64,000 nt of DNA, from the NCBI RefSeq assembly GCF_040566555.1, contig NZ_JBEWYP010000008.1, positions 1-64,000 on the forward strand. Reading direction: 5' to 3'. Both the position numbers and the translations under genes were made by a program. The notes beneath the pieces were generated by a model that was not told the DNA's origin, did not search any database, and worked only from the letters and a program-made list of their open reading frames with translations. Shown in pieces: positions 55,882 to 64,000 of this stretch. The number at the start of each line of letters is the position of its first letter. Position 1 is the first letter of the stretch. Origin of the DNA: Sediminicola sp040566555 (GTDB lineage Bacteria; Bacteroidota; Bacteroidia; Flavobacteriales; Flavobacteriaceae).

Positions 55882-57720
55882 TCAATCATCAAAAAATACC
55901 CGATATGGAAACATGTTAGTGGATCGGGTTTCCAGTAACACTACCAATTTCTGCCGAAATGTATTTTGCTCTGTTGGGCTCATGACTAGGCCCTTTTTCA
56001 ATTGCACATGGGTATCAATGGTTCGAACAAAGCCTTCTGATTTGGTAGTACCTTTTTTGATCCCTTTTTCAATCTTGACCCCAGCAATGGTATCACTAAA
56101 ATGTTCATAACATAGGGCTTTGATATCTTCTCTGGTGACTACCCTTTCTCCTGACTGTAGGGAGCGCCTACAGGTGTTGATCCGTTCTTCTGTATTCGGC
56201 TTCTCTTTACCGCCGGTAGTAGTTGTTATTAGGCGTGTCGCATTGTAATCGAGGTCATCTCCCTTGTATACTTTTAACATCGTGCCCATTCTAATATTAT
56301 TGGCAGAAGAACAGGAAGTAGACCAGAATTCAACAAATACCTGCCGGTCCCCATCCTGTGGTTTTAGCATCAGGTATGCGGTATCTCCTTTTTCCAGTTG
56401 TACATCTTCAATTTTTTTCTCCAAGCGAGCTATGGCCTGGTTAAGTTCCTTAAGGTTTGATGAGATCATATCCGAGCCAATGACATTGAACGCGGCACTT
56501 TCCTCTTTCATCAACTCCAGAAGATACTCCAGATATTCCATGGCACGTCGCGAATCGAACCTACCGACGCCATCCAAACGGAGCAAGGCGGAACCTTTGG
56601 ATATATTGGCCTGGCTCTCAAAATACCGGATCTTATAAGACTCCTCATTGGCATTTGTAACACTTTCTAGGTCAAAGAATACATCCTCAGTTTGTAAGGG
56701 TATAATATTGATCAATTCGCGGGTACTGCCGGTAAATTCATTTTGTTTTCTGTTGATAATGGGAAAGCAATTTAGGGAGCAGCTTAAATTTTCAAGAAGC
56801 TCATCCGATATCGGTGTCGTGAACTGCACTTCGATCCAAGTGATCGTTTCACTAAGATTCGAAAGTTCATTTTCATCGATGGAAGTAGCCAACGCCTCCG
56901 GTAATTTGGTGTGTTCCATATCTACCGTTTCCTCGATACCCTGTAGTTTTAGCGTTACAAACTGGCGGTCAAAGAAACGATTTACATGGGATGCTATTTT
57001 TGAGGACAGGTCGTGTTCCCGATCTATCATCTGATATACATCATGATCTCTTTTCCCCAAATCTGATAGCCCTTTTTCGGCATCCACATAAACATTGCCC
57101 ATTTTCCAGTTGCATGCTTCTAGGCCATCAAAAAAGAATTGTTTTAAATGATCGCTAATAAGATCAAAAAACAAAGTAATATTCCTTTGTTTCTCATTAA
57201 GTTCCAACCCAATAAAAATAGAGGTGGGTGGAAGGGGTGATTTGAATTTCTCGGTAACAATATCCTTATATTGATCCTCAACATATTCATACATTCTTTT
57301 ATGACCCGCAAGATAACGTACCCGGCCGTCCGTTAATCCAAATGTGCCCGTTGGGCTAAAGAATATTTGTTTTTCCTTCGTCTTTATTTCAGATTGGTTA
57401 CTCACTTTTATGTCTGCATAAAATTGAAATCCGGGGAGTACCTTTGCACTTTTTTTTGATGGTTTTGCATACGCAATGGCATAAGCGGGGTGAGGACTCG
57501 TTATGGGTTGCGGGGTGAGAATATTTATAAGGCGTTCAATAATTCGTGATTCAGAATTGTTGATCTCCTTCGAAATTTTTTCCAATTCAAAAGCACAGGA
57601 CCCTAAAAGCAAGCTGACTAATGGATCGAAAGAGCTCTCTGATTGGGGCTCTGGAAAACCCCATACCTTGGCCGCATTCCGGATCATTCTATTTTTTATC
57701 TTATCCTTACTTTCTTGCAT
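55882..57720 (-). CDS. tssF: T6SS baseplate subunit TssF
   Basis: A 612-residue TssF (VasA/ImpG) protein, a wedge component of the T6SS baseplate. The N-terminal LLLGSCAFELEKISKEINNSESRIIERLINILTP and PHPAYAIAYAKP match the family's gp6-like start, and the C-terminal RLITTTTGGKEKPNTEERINTCRRSLQSGERVVTREDI is the conserved late block. It begins 12 bases after tssE and is the last gene of the operon in this window. Confidence 0.82.
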   Translation of the reverse strand: MQESKDKIKNRMIRNAAKVWGFPEPQSESSFDPLVSLLLGSCAFELEKISKEINNSESRIIERLINILTPQPITSPHPAYAIAYAKPSKKSAKVLPGFQFYADIKVSNQSEIKTKEKQIFFSPTGTFGLTDGRVRYLAGHKRMYEYVEDQYKDIVTEKFKSPLPPTSIFIGLELNEKQRNITLFFDLISDHLKQFFFDGLEACNWKMGNVYVDAEKGLSDLGKRDHDVYQMIDREHDLSSKIASHVNRFFDRQFVTLKLQGIEETVDMEHTKLPEALATSIDENELSNLSETITWIEVQFTTPISDELLENLSCSLNCFPIINRKQNEFTGSTRELINIIPLQTEDVFFDLESVTNANEESYKIRYFESQANISKGSALLRLDGVGRFDSRRAMEYLEYLLELMKEESAAFNVIGSDMISSNLKELNQAIARLEKKIEDVQLEKGDTAYLMLKPQDGDRQVFVEFWSTSCSSANNIRMGTMLKVYKGDDLDYNATRLITTTTGGKEKPNTEERINTCRRSLQSGERVVTREDIKALCYEHFSDTIAGVKIEKGIKKGTTKSEGFVRTIDTHVQLKKGLVMSPTEQNTFRQKLVVLLETRSTNMFPYRVFFDD

Positions 57721-57731
57721 GCCTTCTGATT

Positions 57732-58160
57732 TTAATAATATGATAGAGGCCCCATAAAAAACAATTCTTGATGTTTGAACGGTTCATTTGTTTTACGTAT
57801 AGTGCCTTCTAACGAAATCTGTATTCTTTGACGGATCCGTTTCTTGTAAATTGTTGTCAATACTTGTTCTATTGCCACATTGACTTTAATATTACTGAGT
57901 CTTTTCTCATGACGAGTAACCGTGTTTTGGAGAGATTGCGACAATCTTTCCTTAAAAGCCTGCATATTGTAAACGGTTTCAAAATCAAATTCCCAAAGTT
58001 CATTGCCAAATGAATCATCCTGTTTGCATTCCCCAAAGTGTGTAATGCTGATCAAACGGAACATATTGGCTACAGAATCATTCAGGGAGCATCGTTTTAG
58101 TTCTTGTTGTCGAGTAATAAGATCGGTCCGTATAGGTATTTGCAAGTATTCATTTGCCAT
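57732..58160 (-). CDS. tssE: T6SS baseplate subunit TssE (gp25-like)
   Basis: A 142-residue GPW/gp25-family protein that nucleates sheath assembly at the baseplate. Recognisable are SLNDSVANMFRLISITHFGE, the WEFDFETVYN region and the strand IKVNVAIEQVLTTIYKKRIRQRIQISLEG typical of gp25. The classic EFG-like loop reads NELWEFDF here. It sits 20 bases after tssK and 12 bases before tssF. Confidence 0.75.
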   Translation of the reverse strand: MANEYLQIPIRTDLITRQQELKRCSLNDSVANMFRLISITHFGECKQDDSFGNELWEFDFETVYNMQAFKERLSQSLQNTVTRHEKRLSNIKVNVAIEQVLTTIYKKRIRQRIQISLEGTIRKTNEPFKHQELFFMGPLSYY

Positions 58161-58180
58161 GGCTTCTGTTTTATAAAGTT

Positions 58181-59323
58181 CTAATCTTCCGCTAGAAAAC
58201 TTCTTTTCGGCTTTTCTTCTTCTTTGATATAGATATTGGTATCCCTCCGCTTGCCAACGTAATCCAGGTGACTAACAGTCTCAAAAAGTAAGGACATAGT
58301 TTGCATAAAAGTCATGAGTTTGGACATAACTGCCGCTATTTCATAATGGTTGTAATCAAAATTTACCGTATCCAGTATTAATTTTTCTAGTTCACCTTGC
58401 TTTAAGTTGCACCAATCAGAAAAATAATTAATCATTTTTTCTTTTGTTTCAGGGGTCAATGTATCCAATGTATTCCTCATTAAACGCGCAAATTGGGAAA
58501 CGGCCTCAAAAAGGGCAACTGGGGGCGAATGTTTTAAGTACAGGCGTTGTTTTGTGATCTGCAATCCCTGAAAGGTGGCTATTTCATCAGCAAACAAAAG
58601 CACCGAAGTAGCCAAGGGCGACTTATGTTCTTTCATATGTATTTTGCGGATGATGACCATGATATCCAATTCCAGTTTGCTAAAATAGGAGAGTAGATCG
58701 CTTTCCATTTTCAATAAGCGACTATCACTGGAAACCTTGGAACATGGTGGAATATAATGCTTATCTAATTGCGGGACATTTTCTTTGATATGCAACTTCC
58801 CGATCACTTGGTAAAAATCCCCAAAACCAGCTTTGTTCATTTGTTCAACTGGTATAATGGATACACTATATTCTGGAATTACATATGGATGTCTGGGAGG
58901 GTTTTCTTTGGGGTCTGCATTCCCTATTGGCATGCGGGCATAGGGAAGAATTTTTAGCATTATATAAAAAACCCCTGAATGGCCTTCTGCGGTTTGCACA
59001 TCAAAATTGTTTAAACTTATCTGGAAATCAGAAAATTCGCTAGTTTCCGTGTCTAGGTCCATAATAAACCCACCTGAGGTAATTGCCATACATCTGTTTA
59101 CTTTAATATCTACGTGGTTGTGGGCATTTACTTCAAATGAAATTTCAAGAGCAGACTCTCCATTAAACCCGGGAAGAATTCCAAAATTATAGGGAGTTAT
59201 CAAAGATTTATTTATGACATGTTGTCGGTAGATCATTGCATTTTCCATGCTTATGAAATGATCCTTATTTATCTTCATGCCATCGATCCAATTAACGGAG
59301 TACATTCTATGCTTTTCTACCAT
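58181..59323 (-). CDS. tssK: T6SS baseplate subunit TssK
   Basis: A 380-residue TssK-like protein that links the baseplate to the membrane complex and resembles phage receptor-binding protein. The start VNWIDGMKINKDHFISMENAM matches the TssK opening (WxxGxxxxxxHF), and a helical middle and C-terminal part (MSKLMTFMQTMSLLFETVSHLDYVGKR) follow. It lies between tssG and tssE. The subtype iii form is shorter than proteobacterial TssK (about 440). Confidence 0.8.
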   Translation of the reverse strand: MVEKHRMYSVNWIDGMKINKDHFISMENAMIYRQHVINKSLITPYNFGILPGFNGESALEISFEVNAHNHVDIKVNRCMAITSGGFIMDLDTETSEFSDFQISLNNFDVQTAEGHSGVFYIMLKILPYARMPIGNADPKENPPRHPYVIPEYSVSIIPVEQMNKAGFGDFYQVIGKLHIKENVPQLDKHYIPPCSKVSSDSRLLKMESDLLSYFSKLELDIMVIIRKIHMKEHKSPLATSVLLFADEIATFQGLQITKQRLYLKHSPPVALFEAVSQFARLMRNTLDTLTPETKEKMINYFSDWCNLKQGELEKLILDTVNFDYNHYEIAAVMSKLMTFMQTMSLLFETVSHLDYVGKRRDTNIYIKEEEKPKRSFLAED

Positions 59324-59403
59324 AATTTCTATGATTGGGTAATTATTCTATTAACTATTGATCAAATCGCTCATGGATCTGACCAATGGATATTTAAAAA
59401 AAA

Positions 59404-60354
59404 TTATATAACGGTACTATAACCCATTATAGGTTGGGTTCTATCACTATCAAGTACAAATTCCTGTAGATCTTTCTTCATAGTGACCGCGAATTCAAAA
59501 TCCATTTCAATGGGAATGAAAAAACTACAAAAACAATCTATAAACCTGGCACAACTTCCGTGCTCCAGGTACGGGTCTACCTCTGTTTTTTTCAATGGTC
59601 CTATAGAAAACCGTAACATTTTAAATCCTTCAATAAGATGGCCATCGGAGATAAGGTCCACCCCTAAGCTCGCCATACCCAAAGTAAAGTCATCATTATT
59701 TCTTTGATCGCTGTCGGTTTCATTAGTTGCCTCTACCTTATAATAAAGAGCATGGGTTACTTCCTCCTCTAATATGGCACCAAGGCAGTTGGCCGTCATT
59801 TCAAAATCCCCGACAATTTCCTTAACAAAAGGTAACATGGCACTTAATTTACTGATCAATTTGTGCGGCAAGGACTCGTCTATTTTCCAAAAACGCAGGA
59901 AAAAATCGTCCAAACTGCTATCATTTAGCTTTTGAAGAATTGTTCTTTCCTGTAATGCAAGTAAGGTGCGTTGATAAAAAAATTCATTTTCAAAAGGAAG
60001 AAAAAATTTTCTTGATTCCTCTTCAATCTTAGCTTCTTTTTTGGAATTTATGGCCATGCCCTGCCCGGTGGTAATCCCTTCTTCTGGAGAAGTATGGAAC
60101 AACCCTTCGGGAAGCAGATCATAAAGTCCATCTCTGGAAAGGTGAATGGCCAGCATGTCTTTCATATCATTGACCGCTATCTTTTCTGCTTTTAGGATAT
60201 CTCTCCCATATCCACGTTTAAACACACTTTTGCATAACACCACAAAATCGGATGGCAAGAATCCGTTTTGAAATAGATCTGCCATTAGCACTTCCGCTCT
60301 GATATCAGACGGGAAGGCTTCGATTATCTGGGCGATATGTTCAAAATCTTTCAT
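59404..60354 (-). CDS. tssG: T6SS baseplate subunit TssG (subtype iii)
   Basis: A 316-residue protein identified mainly from its place between tssO and tssK, where tssG is expected, and from its length. Sequence support is modest: a helical N-terminus (IIEAFPSDIRAEVLMADLFQNG), a beta-rich C-terminus with LEHGSCARFIDCFCSFFIPIEMDFEF, and the acidic LEEEVTHALYYKV strand. The Bacteroidota TssG family is strongly diverged from the proteobacterial one. No signal or membrane segment, as expected for a baseplate part. Confidence 0.65.
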   Translation of the reverse strand: MKDFEHIAQIIEAFPSDIRAEVLMADLFQNGFLPSDFVVLCKSVFKRGYGRDILKAEKIAVNDMKDMLAIHLSRDGLYDLLPEGLFHTSPEEGITTGQGMAINSKKEAKIEEESRKFFLPFENEFFYQRTLLALQERTILQKLNDSSLDDFFLRFWKIDESLPHKLISKLSAMLPFVKEIVGDFEMTANCLGAILEEEVTHALYYKVEATNETDSDQRNNDDFTLGMASLGVDLISDGHLIEGFKMLRFSIGPLKKTEVDPYLEHGSCARFIDCFCSFFIPIEMDFEFAVTMKKDLQEFVLDSDRTQPIMGYSTVI

Positions 60355-60368
60355 GGTTATTCCGTTGT

Positions 60369-61058
60369 TTATTTTATCCCGGATTTAAAATTATTGAGTT
60401 TCTTTATGGACTTTTGCAGTTGTCTTTTAATGCTATTAATGCCATTTTGAAGGTCTTTTCGCTTTTTTTGATTACTCAAATCGGCAAGGTCATCTTTGCT
60501 GCCCTCAATTTCCACGATTATATCATTTAGATCGCTCACCATGTCTTCTTTGTCCTCGCCAGAGGAACTCACTATCTTATTTGCGGAGATCAAAAATTTG
60601 GAAATGGTTACCGTATTTCTATACATATCTCCCCGCCATGTGGTATCGATTTCGGTCTGGTTGTTAATATCCGTGAATATATTGGTCAGTTCCGCATTAA
60701 AAGAATCGGGGTCGATATTAGCGGAATCCTTTTTGCCCATCAGATCAATAATATTCTGGATTTTGACAGCCATATAGTTCCTTTCAAAATCTTCATCAGC
60801 GATTAATTTTTCTTTATTACCATCTCTTATACTTTGCAGTTTTTCCATCTCCTGATTATGGGTTTTTAGCTGCTCTTTCAATTCATTATTTTTGATTTTT
60901 AGCTGATTTTCCAATTCATTATTTTTAATATTTTGCTGCTCTGCGGCAACAAAAGAAGAGAATATGAATGGCACGCTAATGAGAAGTACGCATCCGAAAA
61001 GCCATGCTGCGAATTTTAAAATGGTTGCGTTTCGTTCTTTGGTATTTAAAGCTTTCAT
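60369..61058 (-). CDS. tssO: T6SSiii transmembrane protein TssO
   Basis: A 229-residue protein with one N-terminal membrane helix (about 14-35) and a long coiled coil (about 40-80, with repeated NNELENQLKIKNNELKEQL-type segments), ending in a basic helical tail. This layout matches TssO, one of the membrane components found only in subtype iii T6SS. It should join TssN and other subunits to replace the TssJLM membrane complex. It sits between tssN and tssG. Confidence 0.75.
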   Translation of the reverse strand: MKALNTKERNATILKFAAWLFGCVLLISVPFIFSSFVAAEQQNIKNNELENQLKIKNNELKEQLKTHNQEMEKLQSIRDGNKEKLIADEDFERNYMAVKIQNIIDLMGKKDSANIDPDSFNAELTNIFTDINNQTEIDTTWRGDMYRNTVTISKFLISANKIVSSSGEDKEDMVSDLNDIIVEIEGSKDDLADLSNQKKRKDLQNGINSIKRQLQKSIKKLNNFKSGIK

Positions 61059-61075
61059 GGGTCCTGAATTTTGGA

Positions 61076-61912
61076 TTAGAGTGATATTCTTTTACATATG
61101 ACAGAGGAGTTCTCTTTGATGTTATTGGCTGAAATGGTCATGTCGGCATCTAGATGTGTTTTACCTATGAACATTTTGCCATTCTGGTAAAAAGACCACA
61201 TTCCTGTCTTATTATGACCGTTTGTGATTTCAATGGGACTATTGGGATTTTTGGAATTGTAATCGCTGATAAAAAAGTAAAATAATTTACCAAGTGTCAT
61301 GCCTTTTGGAGCCTTGGCCTTAAATATGGTCTTGTTATCTGCAAGCTGCCGGCGTATCTCGAAATTTACGATGATAGGATCGGCCATTTCACTGTTGGTG
61401 GGGTCGGCCAAGGTGCCTGGAGTAGGAAATTCCCATGCCTTGTAAAATTTCATGGGAATCTTTGCAAAATTGTCCAAGGCGATTTTTACAAAGGTCGGGG
61501 CCACAAAAAAGAAGGCCGGCAAAAAATAAAAGATTGGAAAAGGGCTGTCAAAAAATAAGGTAAATGACAGGGTCACCAAGCCATAGCCAAATAAGCAGAT
61601 CGCCAAGGTAAATAGTATTCTACTAAAGTTGGTATTTTCTAAATGGATCAATTTTTCAAATAGCGATACATGGAGTATGCCGAGTAATAACACCCAGGCC
61701 TGGGTACCTATAAAGACCCAAATGGACAGTTCGGTGAATTCAATTAAACCCAGATTACTTATCAAGGCCAACAGTATGCCAGTAACGACCAAATAAAGCA
61801 ACAGCTTCCATTTTTTTTTGCCGGTACCGTTTACTATGCCCAAATACAGACCAAGGCATACCAAGGCAAGTATAATAAGGCCACTGAGAAGTATTAAAAT
61901 ATTATTTATCAT
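61076..61912 (-). CDS. tssN: T6SSiii transmembrane protein TssN
   Basis: A 278-residue protein with about five membrane helices in the first 145 residues and a cytoplasmic C-terminal domain (about 150-278) ending in NNIKENSSVICKRISL. This matches TssN, a membrane subunit specific to subtype iii T6SS of Bacteroidota. The C-terminal part has repeated beta-strands resembling a ubiquitin-like or FHA-like fold, but I do not assign one. It lies 17 bases before tssO. Confidence 0.82.
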   Translation of the reverse strand: MINNILILLSGLIILALVCLGLYLGIVNGTGKKKWKLLLYLVVTGILLALISNLGLIEFTELSIWVFIGTQAWVLLLGILHVSLFEKLIHLENTNFSRILFTLAICLFGYGLVTLSFTLFFDSPFPIFYFLPAFFFVAPTFVKIALDNFAKIPMKFYKAWEFPTPGTLADPTNSEMADPIIVNFEIRRQLADNKTIFKAKAPKGMTLGKLFYFFISDYNSKNPNSPIEITNGHNKTGMWSFYQNGKMFIGKTHLDADMTISANNIKENSSVICKRISL

Positions 61913-62000
61913 AGTGTATTAATAAGTTGTTTCTTATTTAATATTCAAATAATCAAAATCTATATGCTATTGATCTATTTAATTTCATTTCGATAGATTA

Positions 62001-62714
62001 TTATTGATCAGATATATTTCCTTCAATATATTTCAGTGTCTTTTCTAATTCTTTATGATAGATTTCTTGCAAACTATCTAAATTTTTGCTAATCTCCTCT
62101 AATGATTCTATAAGTGGTTTAACAAGAATTAATTCTTTTTGAATATAATAATCAACCTCAGCAATAGCACGTAAAGCATCCCAAGCATTATCTATTTGGC
62201 TTTTATAGTTCGTTGGATTGTGACTGCTGTTAGAGACCTCTTTCTCCATTTTTTGAATTTTGGGATCAACATTTTTTATTGCATCTTTAAGTTTAACTAA
62301 ATTGCGGTCGATTACTTTTAAACCGTCACCTTTTTTTAATTTTTTTACATTTTCCTTTATAGCTTTTCGGAATTTTTCATCTTCACTTAGCGGTTTATTG
62401 TTTACTCTCGACTTAATTTTATTCTTGTATAGGTACTTTCCGGCCGTCAAGGCATAACTAACGGATTTATCATATACTTCAGATACCATTGGAAGAGGTA
62501 CTTTTTGTAATGCCTTTCCAATGAGACCGGGAAGAACTTTTCGAGGCGCATTTCTTAACATTTTTCTAACTCCTTTATCTCCTACCACATTTTTCGTTAA
62601 AAAACCACTGCCACCATACCATGCAGCTCTTTTGAACTTTGCCATTGTTGTGCCACGATCCTTAGCGGCAAATTGCGCATCAGACCACATCAGGTTTACG
62701 TTTGAGAATTCCAT
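62001..62714 (-). CDS. Unrecognised protein inside the T6SS operon, 237 aa
   Basis: I do not recognise this family. It lies between the PAAR gene (117 bases upstream) and tssN (88 bases downstream), and it and its flanks are visibly more AT-rich than the rest of the cluster. The first 85 residues are basic and contain an amphipathic stretch (KFKRAAWYGGSGFLTKNVVGDKGVRKML, then VLPGLIGKALQKVPLPM). The rest is predicted helical and coiled coil, ending KTLKYIEGNISDQ. No signal peptide, no lipobox and no known toxin motif. Position beside PAAR suggests an effector, an adaptor or a subtype-specific structural part; nothing in the sequence decides. Confidence 0.7.
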   Translation of the reverse strand: MEFSNVNLMWSDAQFAAKDRGTTMAKFKRAAWYGGSGFLTKNVVGDKGVRKMLRNAPRKVLPGLIGKALQKVPLPMVSEVYDKSVSYALTAGKYLYKNKIKSRVNNKPLSEDEKFRKAIKENVKKLKKGDGLKVIDRNLVKLKDAIKNVDPKIQKMEKEVSNSSHNPTNYKSQIDNAWDALRAIAEVDYYIQKELILVKPLIESLEEISKNLDSLQEIYHKELEKTLKYIEGNISDQ

Positions 62715-62831
62715 ATTATAATATAAGTTTTGTTAGTTAACATTTGAATTAATATCAATTAATTAGACTATAAAGATTCAATGGTTTTTGAAAAAATTTA
62801 GTCTGCTCTATGAATTACTTATAACAAGCTT

Positions 62832-63134
62832 TCATCCCCCAATCAAAACATTTGGGCAACCTATGACAATCACCCCGCCATGGGCCGTTTGATCGCCCAT
62901 ACGGGCCGCAGGCCTTTTTGAGATCATTACCGTTGCCGAACCTTTGATGATCACATCGGGTGGCCCCACGCAGGTAAGCGTATCGCCCATGACGGCCGCC
63001 GGCATTTTACCGATCAGTACATTGGGCACGCCCGGGCCCACAATAGGTCCTCCTACATGGGGTATGGGCGGTACTGCCGGTGTTACGAGCGGGCAGGTGT
63101 GCATATCCGTTAATCTTGCTGCTGGTTTTCCCAT
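62832..63134 (-). CDS. PAAR domain spike-tip protein
   Basis: A 100-residue PAAR protein that sharpens the VgrG spike tip. The repeated turn motifs are clear: MGKPAARLTDMHTCP at the start, then VLIGKMPAAVMGDTLTC, VMISKRPAARMGDQTAHGG and NVLIGG. It has no extension, so effectors must bind it non-covalently or ride on VgrG. It lies 19 bases downstream of vgrG and upstream of the unrecognised gene. Confidence 0.9.
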   Translation of the reverse strand: MGKPAARLTDMHTCPLVTPAVPPIPHVGGPIVGPGVPNVLIGKMPAAVMGDTLTCVGPPDVIIKGSATVMISKRPAARMGDQTAHGGVIVIGCPNVLIGG

Positions 63135-63153
63135 AATTTTATTATTTAAAAAA

Positions 63154-64000
63154 TTAATTGATCATTACCATAGCACCTTTCACCGTGGTTTGCCCCGCGG
63201 CAGAGAGTTCGGCCGTGGCCTTGCCGTTCGCTTTTATACCCACATCGGCACTCAAATCTATGTTCAGGCCAGACATCTTCGCACTTGCAGCTGATGAAAT
63301 ATCGATACCTGTAGTGCCTTTAATAATAACCTTCCCTTTTGAGGTAATTTCTATATCCTTTAAGCTGTCCAAACTAATACCTCCTTTAGTGAGTTCTACC
63401 TTGTTCTTGTGCTGGTCGTGCATTATGATCGACTTATCATCATCGCTTAAAACCACTTTGTTCCCACCCGGGGTTTCTATGGTGGTCTCCTTCTTCTTGT
63501 CGTCAAAGGCTATTTTTAATTTGCTTCTGGTCAAAATCCCCTTAAAATCGTTATTCTGGTTGACCCATGAGGCTTCAGGTTTGTTTTTGCCATGGTACAT
63601 ACTGCCTAATACATAGGGCTTTTCAGCATTGCCGCCTTCAAAACCCACCAGAACTTCATCGCCGACCTCGGGTATAAAATAAAAGCCCATTTCCGATCCT
63701 GAATAGGCATTGGCCAAACGCAACCAGGGGCTCAGCATATTCTTTTCCTGCCAGAAGAAAGCAACCCGTATCCTTCCTAGTTTATCGGGATCATCGTTCT
63801 CTTTTACCACGGCGCCTTGTGATTCACAGTGCGGAATGGCATGTGGGTCGGTATAATCGGGTATTTTTGCCTCAGCAGAAATGCCTTCGAAAGTATTTTG
63901 GTAATTCATTGTGTTATCGCAGCTATGTTTTAAGGAAGTGATAATATATTCCCCATAATCAACATCACCGTTCTGGTCAACTTTAAGCGCCTTTATGTTC
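63154..64000 (-). CDS. vgrG: VgrG spike protein, 5' part outside the window
   Basis: The open frame continues through the right edge, so the annotated ATG at 63909 is internal: the upstream codons read NIKALKVDQNGDVDYGEY, typical of the VgrG gp27-like domain. The visible 282 residues hold the end of the gp27/gp44-like part, the gp5 OB-fold with DDPDKLGRIRVAFFWQE and FIPEVGDEVLVGF, and a C-terminal beta-helix of repeated valine/glycine strands (KGKVIIKGTTGIDISS and following) ending VMIN. No C-terminal effector extension is present. It forms the puncturing spike together with the PAAR protein. Confidence 0.88.
   Translation of the reverse strand, partial: NIKALKVDQNGDVDYGEYIITSLKHSCDNTMNYQNTFEGISAEAKIPDYTDPHAIPHCESQGAVVKENDDPDKLGRIRVAFFWQEKNMLSPWLRLANAYSGSEMGFYFIPEVGDEVLVGFEGGNAEKPYVLGSMYHGKNKPEASWVNQNNDFKGILTRSKLKIAFDDKKKETTIETPGGNKVVLSDDDKSIIMHDQHKNKVELTKGGISLDSLKDIEITSKGKVIIKGTTGIDISSAASAKMSGLNIDLSADVGIKANGKATAELSAAGQTTVKGAMVMIN

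Noticed and set aside
63154..63909. VgrG as a complete 251-aa protein starting at 63909
   Set aside because: The frame is open to the window edge and the upstream codons encode typical VgrG sequence, so the gene is truncated by the window.

Overview
The window looks like chromosome of a gliding marine Flavobacteriaceae bacterium (Bacteroidota). The evidence is AT-rich DNA, secreted proteins ending in type IX secretion (T9SS) sorting domains, gldF/gldG gliding genes, a SusC/SusD locus under an ECF sigma/FecR pair, promoters close to the Bacteroidota TTG...TAnnTTTG pattern, and a Bacteroidota-specific subtype iii type VI secretion system (T6SSiii) with tssN and tssO. I cannot fix the genus. I see no rRNA, tRNA, CRISPR array, insertion sequence or prophage.

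Layout. 1-9568: the 3' part of a PKD-repeat surface protein and a complete 2702-residue modular secreted protein. 9588-19054: a CpsB/YwqE-type phosphatase, a PurD-like ATP-grasp protein with a GNAT enzyme, a PhnA-like protein, a secreted M20 peptidase, a beta-keto acid cleavage enzyme paired with a GNAT-like protein, and an RsbQ-like hydrolase paired with a PAS histidine kinase. 19111-21805: a two-subunit Tat-exported molybdenum hydroxylase. 22412-39276: mostly housekeeping genes (mnmE, dnaN, gldFG, a SAM-hydroxide adenosyltransferase, a PhoH ATPase, purC, a DEDDh exonuclease with a cNMP/CBS/DUF294 protein), then fasciclin and AI-2E family membrane or surface proteins and a DUF1338 enzyme divergent from a LysR regulator. 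One small gene missed by length cut-offs lies here (43 aa at 22412).

39383-51592 is a nutrient-acquisition locus. The ECF sigma factor, FecR anti-sigma factor, SusC with an N-terminal STN signalling domain, and SusD all run leftward. A GH63-type lipoprotein glycosidase and an unusual kinase / M23 peptidase / class III aminotransferase fusion run rightward. The likely logic is that SusCD binds and imports a glycan or glycoconjugate, occupied SusC signals through FecR to the sigma factor, the lipoprotein trims the glycan, and the fusion enzyme phosphorylates and eliminates a small amino compound.

51697-55168 holds a HEAT-like protein, a second missed small gene (54 aa at 52370, a glycine-zipper membrane protein) and katG with an OxyR-like site upstream. 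55882-64000 is the left half of a T6SSiii operon read leftward: vgrG (cut by the window edge), PAAR, an unrecognised 237-aa gene, tssN, tssO, tssG, tssK, tssE and tssF. The sheath, Hcp, ClpV and tssPQR genes are not here and probably lie to the right.

The least explained items are the 237-aa gene inside the T6SS operon, the three-domain fusion enzyme and its link to the Sus locus, the hydrolase/PAS-kinase pair, and the two missed small membrane proteins.
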